Shown here: positions 8,586 to 16,064 of the stretch, one piece after another
Position numbering within the stretch: position 1 is the stretch's first letter
Layout: every line of letters begins with the position of its first letter
Assembly (NCBI RefSeq): GCF_003143935.1
Contig: NZ_QFRX01000001.1
Coordinates: 8,519,507 to 8,583,506 of the forward strand
DNA length: 64,000 nucleotides
From: Streptomyces sp. Act143
GTDB lineage: Bacteria; Actinomycetota; Actinomycetes; Streptomycetales; Streptomycetaceae
Reading direction: 5' to 3'
Position numbers and translations under genes: made by a program
Notes under the pieces: generated by a model
Seen by the model: the letters and a program-made list of their open reading frames with translations, nothing else
Database searches by the model: none
Told to the model about the DNA's origin: nothing

Positions 8586-9586
8586 CCATCCTCTGCGTAC
8601 GTTTCCAGCTGCCGCCGGCGCACGAGGCGGCCCTGCCGGGCCTGCTCGGGCTGCTGGAGGACTTCACCCCCGTGGTCGAGGCGCTGCCACCGGACGGGGC
8701 GCTGGCCGATCTGCGGGGCGCCGAGCGGTACTTCGGACGCGACGCCGTCGAACTGGCCTCGGTGATCCGGGTCCGCACCCTCGCCCACCACGGCGTCGAC
8801 TGCATGATCGGCGCCGGACCGGGACCGATGCTGGCCCGTATGGCGCTGCGCGACGCCCGCCCCGGGGTGACCCGTGTGGTGACCGAGGCGGAGGGGGCGG
8901 ACTTCCTCGCCGGGAAGCCGGTCGTCGCGCTCCCCGGCGTCGGCGCGGCCACCGCCCGCACCCTGTGCGAGTACGGCCTCGACACCCTCGGCCGGGTCGC
9001 CGCCGCACCCCTGTCCACACTCCAGCGCCTGGTCGGCGCGAAGGCGGGCCGCGAACTGCACGAGAAGGCGAACGGCGTCGACCGCGGCCGGGTCGTGCCC
9101 AATGGCGTCTCCCGCTCCCTGGCCACCGAACGCCCCTTCAGCCGGGACGAGTTGGACCCCGACCGGCACCGCCGCGCCCTGCTCTCCGCGGCCGGCGAAC
9201 TGGGCGCCCGGCTGCGCGCCCTGGACAAGGTCTGCGGCGCCCTCACCCTCACCGTGCGCTACGCCGACCTCCCCCGCTCTCGAACAGGCTCGAGCGGGGG
9301 GACCCCCATCTCGACGACCCGCACCCGCACCCTGAAGGAACCGACCGCCCACTCGGCGGCGTTGACCAGGACCGCCTACGAGATGTACGAGGCGCTCGGC
9401 CTCCAGCGCGCCCGGGTCCGCGCGATGTCGCTGCGCGCCGAGGGCCTCGGCCCCGCCGAACAGGCCTCCCACCAGCTCACCTTCGACCCCACCGACGACA
9501 AGCTCCGCCGCATCGAGGAGGTCGCGGACCGCGTGCGAGCCAAGTTCGGACCGCGCGCGGTGATGCCGGGGACGCTGGCGGCGTGA
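8582..9586 (+). CDS. Y-family polymerase-like protein lacking catalytic residues (ImuB-like)
   Basis: A 334-residue DinB/ImuB relative. The fold is recognisable: the HhH region VVALPGVGAATARTL, and a little-finger-like C-terminal half. The polymerase carboxylates are eroded: the N-terminal strand reads TILCVRFQLP where active enzymes have a DMDAFF-type motif, and the DEA segment reads PPDGALADLRG with Gly in place of Glu. Near the C-terminus, HQLTFDP resembles a beta-clamp-binding motif. Known ImuB proteins are inactive polymerases that bridge DnaE2 to the clamp; coupling to dnaE2 by an ATGA overlap fits this role. It is shorter than typical ImuB and carries a small palindromic insert at 9268-9307. 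An annotation as DNA polymerase IV would be misleading. Confidence 0.78.
   Translation: MTILCVRFQLPPAHEAALPGLLGLLEDFTPVVEALPPDGALADLRGAERYFGRDAVELASVIRVRTLAHHGVDCMIGAGPGPMLARMALRDARPGVTRVVTEAEGADFLAGKPVVALPGVGAATARTLCEYGLDTLGRVAAAPLSTLQRLVGAKAGRELHEKANGVDRGRVVPNGVSRSLATERPFSRDELDPDRHRRALLSAAGELGARLRALDKVCGALTLTVRYADLPRSRTGSSGGTPISTTRTRTLKEPTAHSAALTRTAYEMYEALGLQRARVRAMSLRAEGLGPAEQASHQLTFDPTDDKLRRIEEVADRVRAKFGPRAVMPGTLAA
9268..9307. repeat. Palindromic insert within the ImuB-like gene
   Basis: CCCCCGCTC (9271-9279) pairs with GAGCGGGGG (9292-9300) and is followed by GACCCCC. It keeps the reading frame and encodes roughly LPRSRTGSSGGTPI within an otherwise conserved region. It shares its layout (CCTCCCCC, palindrome, G-run, CCCCC) with the elements at 12427 and 31092 and probably belongs to one dispersed family. 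Confidence 0.65.
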
Positions 9587-9604
9587 CGCCCCCGGTGGCC
9601 GCGC

Positions 9605-9979
9605 TCAGTTGGCCCACGGCGGAGTGATGACCGAGCCGTCGGCCAGCGTCGCCGACAGGCCGATGGACGTGGTGACCCAGGTGACGGCGGTTTCGTCGGT
9701 CGGGTTCTCGACGCTCAGGGTGGCGCCGGGGTTCACGATCACCGTGTCGCCCGGGGTGACCCGGTGGGTGTCGCCGTCGAGGGTGATCAGCAGCTCGCCG
9801 GCCAGGAGATGGAGGATCTCCTCCCGGTTGACCGTGTGAGCGGGGGCCTTCGTCCCCGCAGGGATCTCCCCGCGCCAGGCGCACAGCTCCTCGCTGCCGC
9901 TGAGGGGAGTGGCGTACGAGACGAAACGGGCGCCGTGGATCTCGTGGGTGACGGCTTCGGACGGGTGGATGACAGGCAT
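9605..9979 (-). CDS. Cupin-domain protein
   Basis: A 124-residue single-domain cupin. The first motif is visible as the HTVNREEILHLLAGELLI region with PG and His/Glu ligand positions, and the second as VTPGDTVIVNPGATLSVEN. ATG at 9979 (PVIHPSEAV) is chosen: it follows a G-rich ribosome site, whereas a TTG at 10009 would put the start codon inside the operator at 10003-10021. The gene is divergent from a MarR regulator across about 100 nt with two palindromic operators, so it is probably that regulator's target. The ligand or reaction cannot be told from sequence. Confidence 0.85.
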   Translation of the reverse strand: MPVIHPSEAVTHEIHGARFVSYATPLSGSEELCAWRGEIPAGTKAPAHTVNREEILHLLAGELLITLDGDTHRVTPGDTVIVNPGATLSVENPTDETAVTWVTTSIGLSATLADGSVITPPWAN

Positions 9980-10002
9980 GGGTGGCCCCCCGGATCGGTA
10001 GA

Positions 10003-10050
10003 TGGTCAAGCAGGTTGACTATGTGCTCCTATGGTCAAGCTGCTTGACCA
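10003..10050. promoter_or_regulatory. Tandem palindromic operators between the cupin and marR genes
   Basis: TGGTCAAGCTGCTTGACCA at 10032-10050 is a perfect 9-bp inverted repeat around one base. TGGTCAAGCAGGTTGACTA at 10003-10021 is an imperfect second copy, with centres 29 bp apart. They occupy the divergent promoter region and are very likely the binding sites of the adjacent MarR protein. Confidence 0.88.
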
Positions 10051-10077
10051 ATTCGTCAAGGGTGTTTCAATGCGGGT

Positions 10078-10521
10078 GTGCAGAACTCCGAAGCCCTCGC
10101 CCTGACCGCCGTCCTGCTCGCCGCCGCGGGTGATCTGACGCAGCGCATCAACGACGGTGTCGTCGCGCGCGGATTCGAGGCGCGGCCCGCCTGGGGGTTC
10201 GCGTTCACCCGGCTCTCCGCGGGCGGTGCCACGGTCACCGAGCTCGCCGCGCATCTCGGGGTGACCAAGCAGGCCGCCAGTCAGCTCGTCGACGAGCTGG
10301 TGCGCAGGGGTTATGTGGAGCGCAACGCGCATCCCGGTGACGCGCGGGCCCGGCTCGTGGTGCTGACCGAGCGGGGGTGGGCGTGCACGCGGGCCGCCGA
10401 GGAGGCCGCCGCGGACGCGGTCCGGCCGTGGGTCGAACTGCTCGGGGAGAGTGAAGTGCGGGCGTTGCGTGATCAATTGGCGCGCATCGCGCCCTATGGT
10501 CCGATCAGGCCCGCCTGGTGA
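10078..10521 (+). CDS. MarR-family transcriptional regulator
   Basis: A 147-residue winged-helix protein. The recognition part reads TVTELAAHLGVTKQAASQLVDELVRRGYVER, followed by the wing with the family's basic DARARLVVLTERG segment. GTG at 10078 is the likely start; the ribosome site is poor, so the mRNA may be leaderless or nearly so. Two palindromic operators lie directly upstream, so it probably represses itself and the divergent cupin gene, with release by a small ligand. No efflux pump is adjacent; the cupin is the only visible target. Confidence 0.9.
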   Translation: MQNSEALALTAVLLAAAGDLTQRINDGVVARGFEARPAWGFAFTRLSAGGATVTELAAHLGVTKQAASQLVDELVRRGYVERNAHPGDARARLVVLTERGWACTRAAEEAAADAVRPWVELLGESEVRALRDQLARIAPYGPIRPAW

Positions 10522-10577
10522 CGGTTCACCTGCAGTCCCGCTCGTCTCTTGCTAGCACTGGAAGTTTTTACTGACGC

Positions 10578-10611
10578 GTAACTTCACACTTGCGCTACTC
10601 GTCCGTAACTT
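10578..10611. promoter_or_regulatory. GTAACTT direct repeat upstream of the lipase gene
   Basis: GTAACTT occurs at 10578-10584 and 10605-10611, 27 bp apart, inside the 172-nt gap before the lipase gene. Each copy follows CG. It may be part of an activator site or promoter; evidence is limited to the repetition. Confidence 0.3.
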
Positions 10612-10693
10612 GACGAATGAACAGCATCCTCGTGATCCGGATCACAGGGCGTAAGGCCGTCGCAACTCCCTTGAGCCGCAAGGAGATCACCCG

Positions 10694-11554
10694 ATGCTGC
10701 CCTGGAAACGACTGCTCAGACCCCTGACCGCGCTGCTGCTGACCGCCGCGGTCGCCGTCGTCCCCGCCACCGCCGCCCGAGCCGCGGACGCCCCCCACTC
10801 CGGCTGGAACGACTACTCCTGCCGGCCCTCCGCCGCCCACCCCCGCCCCGTCGTCCTCGTGCACGGCACCCTCGGCAACTCCGTCGACAACTGGCTCGGC
10901 CTCGCGCCCTACCTGGAGAAGCGCGACTACTGCGTCTTCTCCCTCGACTACGGACAGCTCCCCGGCGTCCCCGTCTTCCACGGCCTCGGCCCCGTCGACA
11001 AGTCGGCCGAGCAGCTCTCCGCCTTCGTCGACAAGGTGCTCGCCGCGACCGGCGCCGCCGAGACCGACGTCGTCGGCCACTCGCAGGGCGGCATGATGCC
11101 CCGCTACTACCTCAAGTTCCTCGGCGGAGCCGCCAAGGTGAACGCCCTCGTCGGCATCGCACCCAGCAACCACGGCACCACCCTCAACGGCCTCACCCAG
11201 CTGCTGCCCTACTTCCCCGGCGCCGCGGACCTGCTCTCCACCAGCACCCCCGCCCTCGCCGACCAGGTCGCCGGATCGCCCTTCCTGACCAAGCTCAACG
11301 AGGGCGGCGACACCGTCCCCGGCGTCAAGTACACCGTCCTCGCCACCAAGTACGACGAGGTCGTCACCCCGTACCGCAGCCAGTACCTCAGCGGGACCGG
11401 CGTCCGCAACGTCCTGCTCCAGGACCTGTGCCCGCTCGACCTCTCCGAGCACGTGGCGATCGGCCTGTTCAGCCTGATCGCCTTCCACGAGGTGGCCAAC
11501 GCGCTCGACCCGGCGCACGCCACCGCGACCACCTGCGCGTCGGTCATCGGCTGA
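10694..11554 (+). CDS. Secreted triacylglycerol lipase (alpha/beta hydrolase, Lipase_2-like)
   Basis: A 286-residue secreted esterase/lipase. The signal peptide (MLPWKRLLRPL then a hydrophobic core) ends near residue 31. The oxyanion region VVLVHGTLG is followed by the nucleophile elbow GHSQGG with Ser130; Asp221 (KYDEVV) and His253 (SEHVA) complete a plausible triad. Cysteines at 43/80 and in the C-terminal part suggest disulfides. AAGGAG sits about 10 nt before the ATG. This type in Streptomyces releases fatty acids from triacylglycerols or esters outside the cell. A hairpin terminator separates it from the convergent LPMO gene. Confidence 0.9.
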   Translation: MLPWKRLLRPLTALLLTAAVAVVPATAARAADAPHSGWNDYSCRPSAAHPRPVVLVHGTLGNSVDNWLGLAPYLEKRDYCVFSLDYGQLPGVPVFHGLGPVDKSAEQLSAFVDKVLAATGAAETDVVGHSQGGMMPRYYLKFLGGAAKVNALVGIAPSNHGTTLNGLTQLLPYFPGAADLLSTSTPALADQVAGSPFLTKLNEGGDTVPGVKYTVLATKYDEVVTPYRSQYLSGTGVRNVLLQDLCPLDLSEHVAIGLFSLIAFHEVANALDPAHATATTCASVIG

Positions 11555-11572
11555 CACGTGCCACGCACGACC

Positions 11573-11607
11573 GGGGGGTGCCCGGCCTGAGCCGCCGGAC
11601 ACCCCCC
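11573..11607. terminator. Hairpin between lipase and LPMO genes
   Basis: GGGGTG-C-CCGGC pairs with GCCGG-A-CACCCC around a 7-nt loop; one mismatch interrupts an 11-bp stem. It lies between two convergent stop codons and can serve both directions. Confidence 0.75.
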
Positions 11608-11628
11608 GCCCCCCGTGAGGCCCCGGCC

Positions 11629-12639
11629 TCAGCGGCCGTGCCTGCCCCCGCTCACCGCGCGCCGTCGCACCGACCCGAAGAGGATCGCCGCGCCGGCCGC
11701 TAGGACGGCGGTGCCGCCCATGGCCAGGTACGCGGTGCTGCTGTCGCCGCCCGTCTCGGCGAGGTCCTGCGAGGCGCCGGCCGCCTTGACGCCGGTCACC
11801 GGGCTCGACTCCGGGGCCGCGGCGGTGGTCGGCTCGGCCGACGTGGACGCGTCCTGGTCGCCGTGCCCGCCGTGCTCCACCGTCGACTTGTCCGCGCCCT
11901 CCTCGATCTGCTCCTCGGACGGGGCGGAGGCGCTCGGGGCCGGGGACGCGCTGCCCGCCGTACCGCTGCCACTGCCGCCACCGCTGCCGCCGTATGTCAC
12001 GTCCGAGCAGGAGTAGAACGCCTCCGGGCTGTCCGAACGCTGCCAGATCGCGTACAGCAACTGGGCGCCGGAGCGCTCCGGGAGGGTGCCGGCGAACGTG
12101 TAGTAGCCGTTCGTCGCGACCGGGTCGGTCGCCGTCGCCACCGGGTGGTCCAGGTCCAGGTCGTCCCAGGCGAGCGGCTGCGTCGGGTCGTAGCCCTCCT
12201 TGGTCAGATAGACCTTGAAGGTGCCCTTGTGCGGGGCCGTCACGCGGTACTTGAAGGTGTACGGCCCACTGCGCACGCTCGTCGCCGGCCAGTCCGCGCG
12301 AGCCAGGTCCAGACCCTTGAACTCGTCGCTGTTCGCGCTGCACAGCCTGCCGTCCGGGATCAGCGTCTGGTGCTGCCCGTTCGCGTCGCCGATGCGGACG
12401 CCGTTCCAGTCGTAGAGCGCCTGGGTGCCTCCCCCAGAGGGGGTGCCCCCAGCCGCGATCACTGCCTTGCACGCGTCCGACTTCGGGCTCTCGGGACCCT
12501 CCGCGTAGCACTGGGCGACCCGGCTCACCGGATCGCCGAGCGTGCCGTGCGCCGACGCGGGCGCCGCGGCGAGCGCGGTGAGGGCGAGCGGGGTCAGGCC
12601 GAGGGCGGCGACGGTGGCGGCCGTGCGGCGTGCGGGCAT
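11629..12639 (-). CDS. Cell-wall-anchored lytic polysaccharide monooxygenase (AA10)
   Basis: A 336-residue protein. The signal peptide ends at ASA, so the mature chain starts at His31 (HGTLGDPVSR), the N-terminal half of the copper histidine brace; His137 (APHKG) is the likely second ligand. The AA10 domain runs to about 213 and oxidatively cleaves cellulose or chitin. A Gly/Ser/Pro-rich linker follows, then LAETG (293-297), a hydrophobic helix and an Arg-rich tail: the sortase sorting signal used in Streptomyces. The enzyme should therefore be fixed to peptidoglycan. A 27-bp palindromic insert at 12427-12453 adds AGGTPSGGG at residues 63-71. GAGGAG precedes the ATG. Confidence 0.92.
   Translation of the reverse strand: MPARRTAATVAALGLTPLALTALAAAPASAHGTLGDPVSRVAQCYAEGPESPKSDACKAVIAAGGTPSGGGTQALYDWNGVRIGDANGQHQTLIPDGRLCSANSDEFKGLDLARADWPATSVRSGPYTFKYRVTAPHKGTFKVYLTKEGYDPTQPLAWDDLDLDHPVATATDPVATNGYYTFAGTLPERSGAQLLYAIWQRSDSPEAFYSCSDVTYGGSGGGSGSGTAGSASPAPSASAPSEEQIEEGADKSTVEHGGHGDQDASTSAEPTTAAAPESSPVTGVKAAGASQDLAETGGDSSTAYLAMGGTAVLAAGAAILFGSVRRRAVSGGRHGR
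12427..12453. repeat. 27-bp palindromic element inside the LPMO gene
   Basis: The element pairs CCCCC runs with GGGGG runs and matches the element at 31092-31118 at 24 of 27 positions. On the coding strand it adds nine codons, AGGTPSGGG, between VIA and TQALYDWNG, a part of AA10 enzymes that in homologues I recall is contiguous. It looks like an in-frame insertion of a mini-palindrome. Confidence 0.75.
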
Positions 12640-12794
12640 GAAGGGACTCCTCGGAAGCGGTGCTGACGGATGCCGGAATGGCAGGTGCCGGAACCAAGAA
12701 ACCGTGAAATCCCCCGCTTGTGGCGGCCGGGAACGATCTTTATGGCCCGCTTAAGGGAGTGCTGAGACTGCGATCAGGCAGATAGCGTGCGCGC

Positions 12795-13244
12795 ATGGCG
12801 AACGAGGAGATCCGGCAGGCCACCGCGGCCGACGTGCCGGCCGTGAAGGCCGTGACCGACGCGGCGTACCACCACTACATCGAGCGCATCGGCGTGGTGC
12901 CGCAGCCCATGGAGCGCGACCACGCGGCGAGCGTGGCCGAGGGGCGGGTGTTCGTCACCGGCGAGCCCGTGTGCGGACTGGTGGTCGTCGAGGCGTACGA
13001 GGACCATCTCTACCTCGACAACATCGCCGTCCACCCCGACGCCCAGGGAACGGGCGTGGGCGGACGGCTGCTGCGGTTCGTGGACGCACACGCGCGTGCG
13101 CTCGGCCTGCCCGAGGTCAGGCTCTACACGAACGCGATGATGTGGGAGAACCAGAAGATCTACCCGAAGTACGGGTACGAGGTCGTGGAACGGAGAGTGG
13201 ACGGGCCCTACGACCGCGTCCACTACCGCAAGCGACTCGGCTGA
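12795..13244 (+). CDS. GNAT-family N-acetyltransferase
   Basis: A 149-residue single-domain GNAT protein. It has the acetyl-CoA-binding motif A (LDNIAVHPDAQGTGVGGRLLRF split over a strand and helix, with Q-x-x-G-x-G near residue 83) and the C-terminal MMWENQKIYPKYGYEVVER motif B. It would transfer an acyl group from acetyl-CoA to an amine; the substrate is unknown. It is divergent from the LPMO gene and is followed by a convergent 44-residue ORF. Confidence 0.9.
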   Translation: MANEEIRQATAADVPAVKAVTDAAYHHYIERIGVVPQPMERDHAASVAEGRVFVTGEPVCGLVVVEAYEDHLYLDNIAVHPDAQGTGVGGRLLRFVDAHARALGLPEVRLYTNAMMWENQKIYPKYGYEVVERRVDGPYDRVHYRKRLG

Positions 13245-13255
13245 GCCTGCTGCCG

Positions 13256-13390
13256 TCAGCCGTCCGGCCACCAGGTGCGTGCGATGTCCTTTCGCACCTC
13301 CGGGCGTCCTGCGGGGCGCTCTTCGGCCTCCTCGCGGATCCGGCGGGCGTCCGTCCTCTTCAGGGGCTTCTGCACGGTAGTACGGCGCAT
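13256..13390 (-). CDS. Small basic hypothetical protein, 44 residues
   Basis: The start ATG at 13390 follows an excellent ribosome site (GGAGG, 5 nt spacing) and the frame ends at TGA 13256-13258. The product is short, highly charged and helix-prone (RRIREEAEERPAGRPEVRKD) with a C-terminal TWWPDG. It has no signal or membrane helix. Codon use looks like its neighbours (G/C in third positions). I do not recognise it; it could be a small regulator or DNA/RNA-binding protein. It lies convergent to the GNAT gene with 11 nt between stops and divergent from the methyltransferase. Confidence 0.65.
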   Translation of the reverse strand: MRRTTVQKPLKRTDARRIREEAEERPAGRPEVRKDIARTWWPDG

Positions 13391-13473
13391 GGCTGCCTCC
13401 TTCAAGGCCTACCGAGTTCCGCGTTCTCACGGAGGTAGACCCTTTTGGGGAGAGTTCCTCATCGGCGGCGATC

Positions 13474-13546
13474 TGTCAGTGGCGGTCATCACGATTTCGA
13501 CTGACTTTCGAGCGATGTTCCAGCGGCGTCTGATTGTCAGTGGCGG
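13474..13546. promoter_or_regulatory. Two TGTCAGTGGCGG direct repeats before the methyltransferase
   Basis: TGTCAGTGGCGG occurs at 13474-13485 and 13535-13546. The second copy begins within TTGTCA, a possible -35 hexamer about 25 nt before ATG 13564, which would make the transcript nearly leaderless. The first copy would lie at the divergent promoter of the 44-residue gene. Confidence 0.4.
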
Positions 13547-13563
13547 GTGCAAGTCTGGTGACC

Positions 13564-14181
13564 ATGACCGATCACAGGGAATTCGAAGCCGACGCGGATC
13601 CGGATTGGAACGCGTCGGCGGCCACGTTCGACGAGGAGCCGGACCACGGCCTGCGCGACCCCCGGGTGCGCGCCGCCTGGGCGGAGCGGCTGCGCACCTG
13701 GCTGCCCGGCCGGGCCTGTGACGTGCTCGACCTCGGCTGCGGCACCGGCAGCCTGTCGCTCCTCGCGGCCGAACAGGGACACCGCGTCACCGGAGTCGAC
13801 AGCGCCCCGGCGATGGTGGACCTCGCCCGCGCCAAGCTCGCCGGACGTGACGCGGTGTTCCTCGTCGGTGACGCGGCGGCACCGCCGGTGGGGGAGCAGC
13901 GCTTCGACGTCGTCCTCGTACGGCACGTGCTGTGGACGCTCCCCGACCCGGGGCGCGCCCTGCGGCACTGGCGGCAACTGCTGCGCCCCGAGGGCCGCCT
14001 CGTCCTCGTCGAGGGCGTCTGGGGCGCGGTCAGCCCGGTCGGCATACCCGCGGACCGCCTCACCGCCCTCGTCGAGCCGCTCGCCGGGCAGGTACGCGTG
14101 GAACGGCTGTCCGGCGATCCGCTGCTGTGGGGGAGGGCGGTGGAGGACGAGCGGTACGTGGTGGTGGCGACGGCGGCCTAG
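13564..14181 (+). CDS. Class I SAM-dependent methyltransferase
   Basis: A 205-residue methyltransferase. Motif I is DVLDLGCGTGSLSLLAAEQG, followed by the acidic end of strand 2 (VTGVDSAPAMVDLAR), motif II near FDVVLVRHVLWTLPDP and the post-strand helix ALRHWRQLLRPEGRLVLVEG. The acceptor substrate is not apparent. ATG at 13564 (TDHREFEAD) is the best start; no ribosome site is visible, consistent with a short or missing leader. The stop overlaps the convergent DUF402 gene by 4 nt. Confidence 0.88.
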   Translation: MTDHREFEADADPDWNASAATFDEEPDHGLRDPRVRAAWAERLRTWLPGRACDVLDLGCGTGSLSLLAAEQGHRVTGVDSAPAMVDLARAKLAGRDAVFLVGDAAAPPVGEQRFDVVLVRHVLWTLPDPGRALRHWRQLLRPEGRLVLVEGVWGAVSPVGIPADRLTALVEPLAGQVRVERLSGDPLLWGRAVEDERYVVVATAA

Positions 14182-14711
14182 AGCCGGTGGTGAAAGTCCC
14201 GCCGGCCCTGGACGAGGAGCCCGGCGAGGCCCCCCTCCGTGCGGGCCAGTTTCTCCAGCTCGTCGAGGGCAGCCACGGCGGCCGCCGCCGCGCCGGGGTC
14301 CCGCTCCGCCAGACCGCTCTCGGCGAACTCGTCCTCGTCCAGGCGCAGTACGGCCGTGCCGTCGGCGGACCGCCACAGGTCGAGGTCGAGGTCCTCCACG
14401 ACCAGCTCGGCGCCGTCCAGCACGGCCGGGCGGGTCATGTCGCAGTACCAGCCCTTGAGCGTGCCGTCGCCCGCGCGGACCTCCTTCACCGCGTACCAGC
14501 GGTCCCGCCAGTAGTGCTCCGTGAACACGTCCCCGGGCTCGAAGCGGACGAAGCCGAAGTCGCGGACGCCCTCGCCCGCCCAGGCCGCACGGACGGCGAT
14601 GTGGTTGCCGTCGTCCCGCAGGAGCTCGCTCCGGTAACGGATCTTCGTGCGGCCCGCCTTGACCAGGACGACCTCCAACTCGGTCTTCCTCTCAGCCGAG
14701 TTCACGGACAT
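14178..14711 (-). CDS. DUF402-domain protein (possible nucleotide phosphatase)
   Basis: A 177-residue protein whose core (about residues 55-125) matches the DUF402 pattern: FEPGDVFTEHYWRDRWYAVKEV, then GWYCDMTRPAVLDG and VVEDLDLDLWRSADG with clustered acidic residues. Characterised DUF402 proteins (FomD-like, Ntdp) hydrolyse nucleotides with divalent metal, but the substrate here is unknown. ATG at 14711 follows a GGAGG site; the start lies inside the last codons of the upstream tandem-GNAT gene, so the pair is translationally coupled. Confidence 0.75.
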   Translation of the reverse strand: MSVNSAERKTELEVVLVKAGRTKIRYRSELLRDDGNHIAVRAAWAGEGVRDFGFVRFEPGDVFTEHYWRDRWYAVKEVRAGDGTLKGWYCDMTRPAVLDGAELVVEDLDLDLWRSADGTAVLRLDEDEFAESGLAERDPGAAAAAVAALDELEKLARTEGGLAGLLVQGRRDFHHRL

Positions 14712-15621
14712 ACCGAACCTCCGTAGCACTGATCTCGTACCCGAACCACTTGTTGATCGCGATCATCGGGCCGTTGCCCGTGTCGTTGCCGGTGAGCGCC
14801 TCCGTGCAGCCCGCCGCGCGGGCGCGGTGCAGGGAGTCGTTCTTGGCGAGCTTGGCGAGACCCCTGCCCCGGAAGTCACGGGCGGTGCCGGTCATGACGG
14901 TTCCGTAGCGGGTGCCGCCGTCGGTGCGGGCCAGGCTGAAGGCGGCCGGACGGCCATTGACGACGGCCACCGAGGTCAGCTCCTGGCTGATCAGCGGGTG
15001 GTGCCAGGTCTCCCGCAACCAGGCCTCGTAGTCGGTGAACTCGTTGTCCACGTCGCTCGGTTCGTCCGCGACCGTCGCCGCGTCCAGCTCGAACAGCGGG
15101 CGCGGGTCGGCGGCGAAGTCCACGCCCGTACGCAGTTCGACGCCGGGCGGCGGGTCCTGCAACGGGGGCAGCGTGCCGTGCGCGAGGTCCAGGCGCAAGA
15201 AGTACGCGGAACGGCTCGCGCGGTAGCCGCGGTGTCCGGCGAAGGCGCGGTTGACCGGCTCGTCCAGGACCCACGCGTACAGCCTGCTCGCGCCGAGGCC
15301 GGCGAGGTGCTCCTCGGCGGTGTTCACCAGCAGCGTTCCGGCGCCGCGGCGCGTCCGCTCCGGGTGCACGTACACGTTGACGTACCCCTGGCCGGGCTCC
15401 GGGCTGTCGTGCACGAGCCCCACCTGGGCCGTGCCGATCACCTCGCCGTCCTCCTCCGCCACCAGGGGACGGTAATGGGCGTCGGGGTGCATGTGGGCGA
15501 GGTCGTAGGCCACGGAGCCGGGCGTGTAGATCATGAACGGGAGGGCGCTCTCGCGGACCCGGACGAAGTCCTCCAGGTCGGCTCGGGCCTCGGGGCGCAG
15601 GTCGCGCACGGTGATTGCCAT
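14692..15621 (-). CDS. Tandem-GNAT acetyltransferase
   Basis: A 309-residue protein with two GNAT-like domains. The first (about 1-150) has VNVYVHPERTRRGAGTLLVN; the second (about 165-305) has GTARDFRGRGLAKLAKNDSLHRARAAG, with the R-G-R-G-L-A acetyl-CoA loop, and ends TGNGPMIAINKWFGYE. This layout resembles mycothiol synthase and related tandem GNATs, where one domain is usually inactive, but it does not read as MshD itself. The ATG at 15621 lies about 70 nt from a divergent GntR gene. It is the first gene of a pair with the DUF402 gene (20-nt overlap). Confidence 0.85.
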   Translation of the reverse strand: MAITVRDLRPEARADLEDFVRVRESALPFMIYTPGSVAYDLAHMHPDAHYRPLVAEEDGEVIGTAQVGLVHDSPEPGQGYVNVYVHPERTRRGAGTLLVNTAEEHLAGLGASRLYAWVLDEPVNRAFAGHRGYRASRSAYFLRLDLAHGTLPPLQDPPPGVELRTGVDFAADPRPLFELDAATVADEPSDVDNEFTDYEAWLRETWHHPLISQELTSVAVVNGRPAAFSLARTDGGTRYGTVMTGTARDFRGRGLAKLAKNDSLHRARAAGCTEALTGNDTGNGPMIAINKWFGYEISATEVRYVRELG

Positions 15622-15692
15622 ATGGCCGGAGACTAAGGCGGTGAGGTCGGCGGCTGCCTCCCATTTTCCGGCCGGTGCGGGAGAATCGGGGC

Positions 15693-16061
15693 GTGACCTT
15701 GAAGATCCACATCGATGACAGCGCGCCGTCGTACGAGCAGGTGCGGGCGCAGATCTCCGAGCAGGCGCGGTCGGGGGTGCTGCCCGTCGGGTACCGGCTG
15801 CCGACGGTGCGTGGTCTGGCCGAGTCGCTGGGGCTCGCCGCGAACACCGTCGCCAAGGCCTACCGGGCGCTGGAGACGGACGGCGTGATCGAGACGCGGG
15901 GCCGCAACGGGACGTTCGTGGCCGCGGCGGGCGCGGCGGCGGACCGGGAACTGGCGTCGGCGGCACAGGCGTACGTCGAGCGGGCCCGGCGGCTGGGGGC
16001 GGAGCGGGACGCCGCACTGGCCGCCGTACAGGATGCGCTGCGGGCCGCTTACGACGGCTGA
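15693..16061 (+). CDS. GntR-family regulator, YtrA-like subfamily
   Basis: A 122-residue protein consisting of an N-terminal winged helix (SAPSYEQVRAQISEQ to ETRGRNGTFV, about residues 8-75) and a short helical tail of about 45 residues, the compact YtrA type. Such regulators usually control adjacent ABC transporters, but none is next to this gene. GTG at 15693 is chosen as the first plausible start; the frame is open upstream but lacks a ribosome site. It converges on the DUF72 gene with 3 nt between stops. Confidence 0.88.
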   Translation: MTLKIHIDDSAPSYEQVRAQISEQARSGVLPVGYRLPTVRGLAESLGLAANTVAKAYRALETDGVIETRGRNGTFVAAAGAAADRELASAAQAYVERARRLGAERDAALAAVQDALRAAYDG

Positions 16062-16064
16062 GTC

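Noticed and set aside
9268..9307. Insertion sequence fragment in the ImuB-like gene
   Set aside because: It has no transposase remnants and no target duplication was seen; it is treated as a small palindromic element.
10595..12697. Long minus-strand frame through the lipase and LPMO region
   Set aside because: It is out of frame with the LPMO and antisense to the lipase. The two assigned genes have signal peptides and catalytic motifs, so this frame is a shadow.
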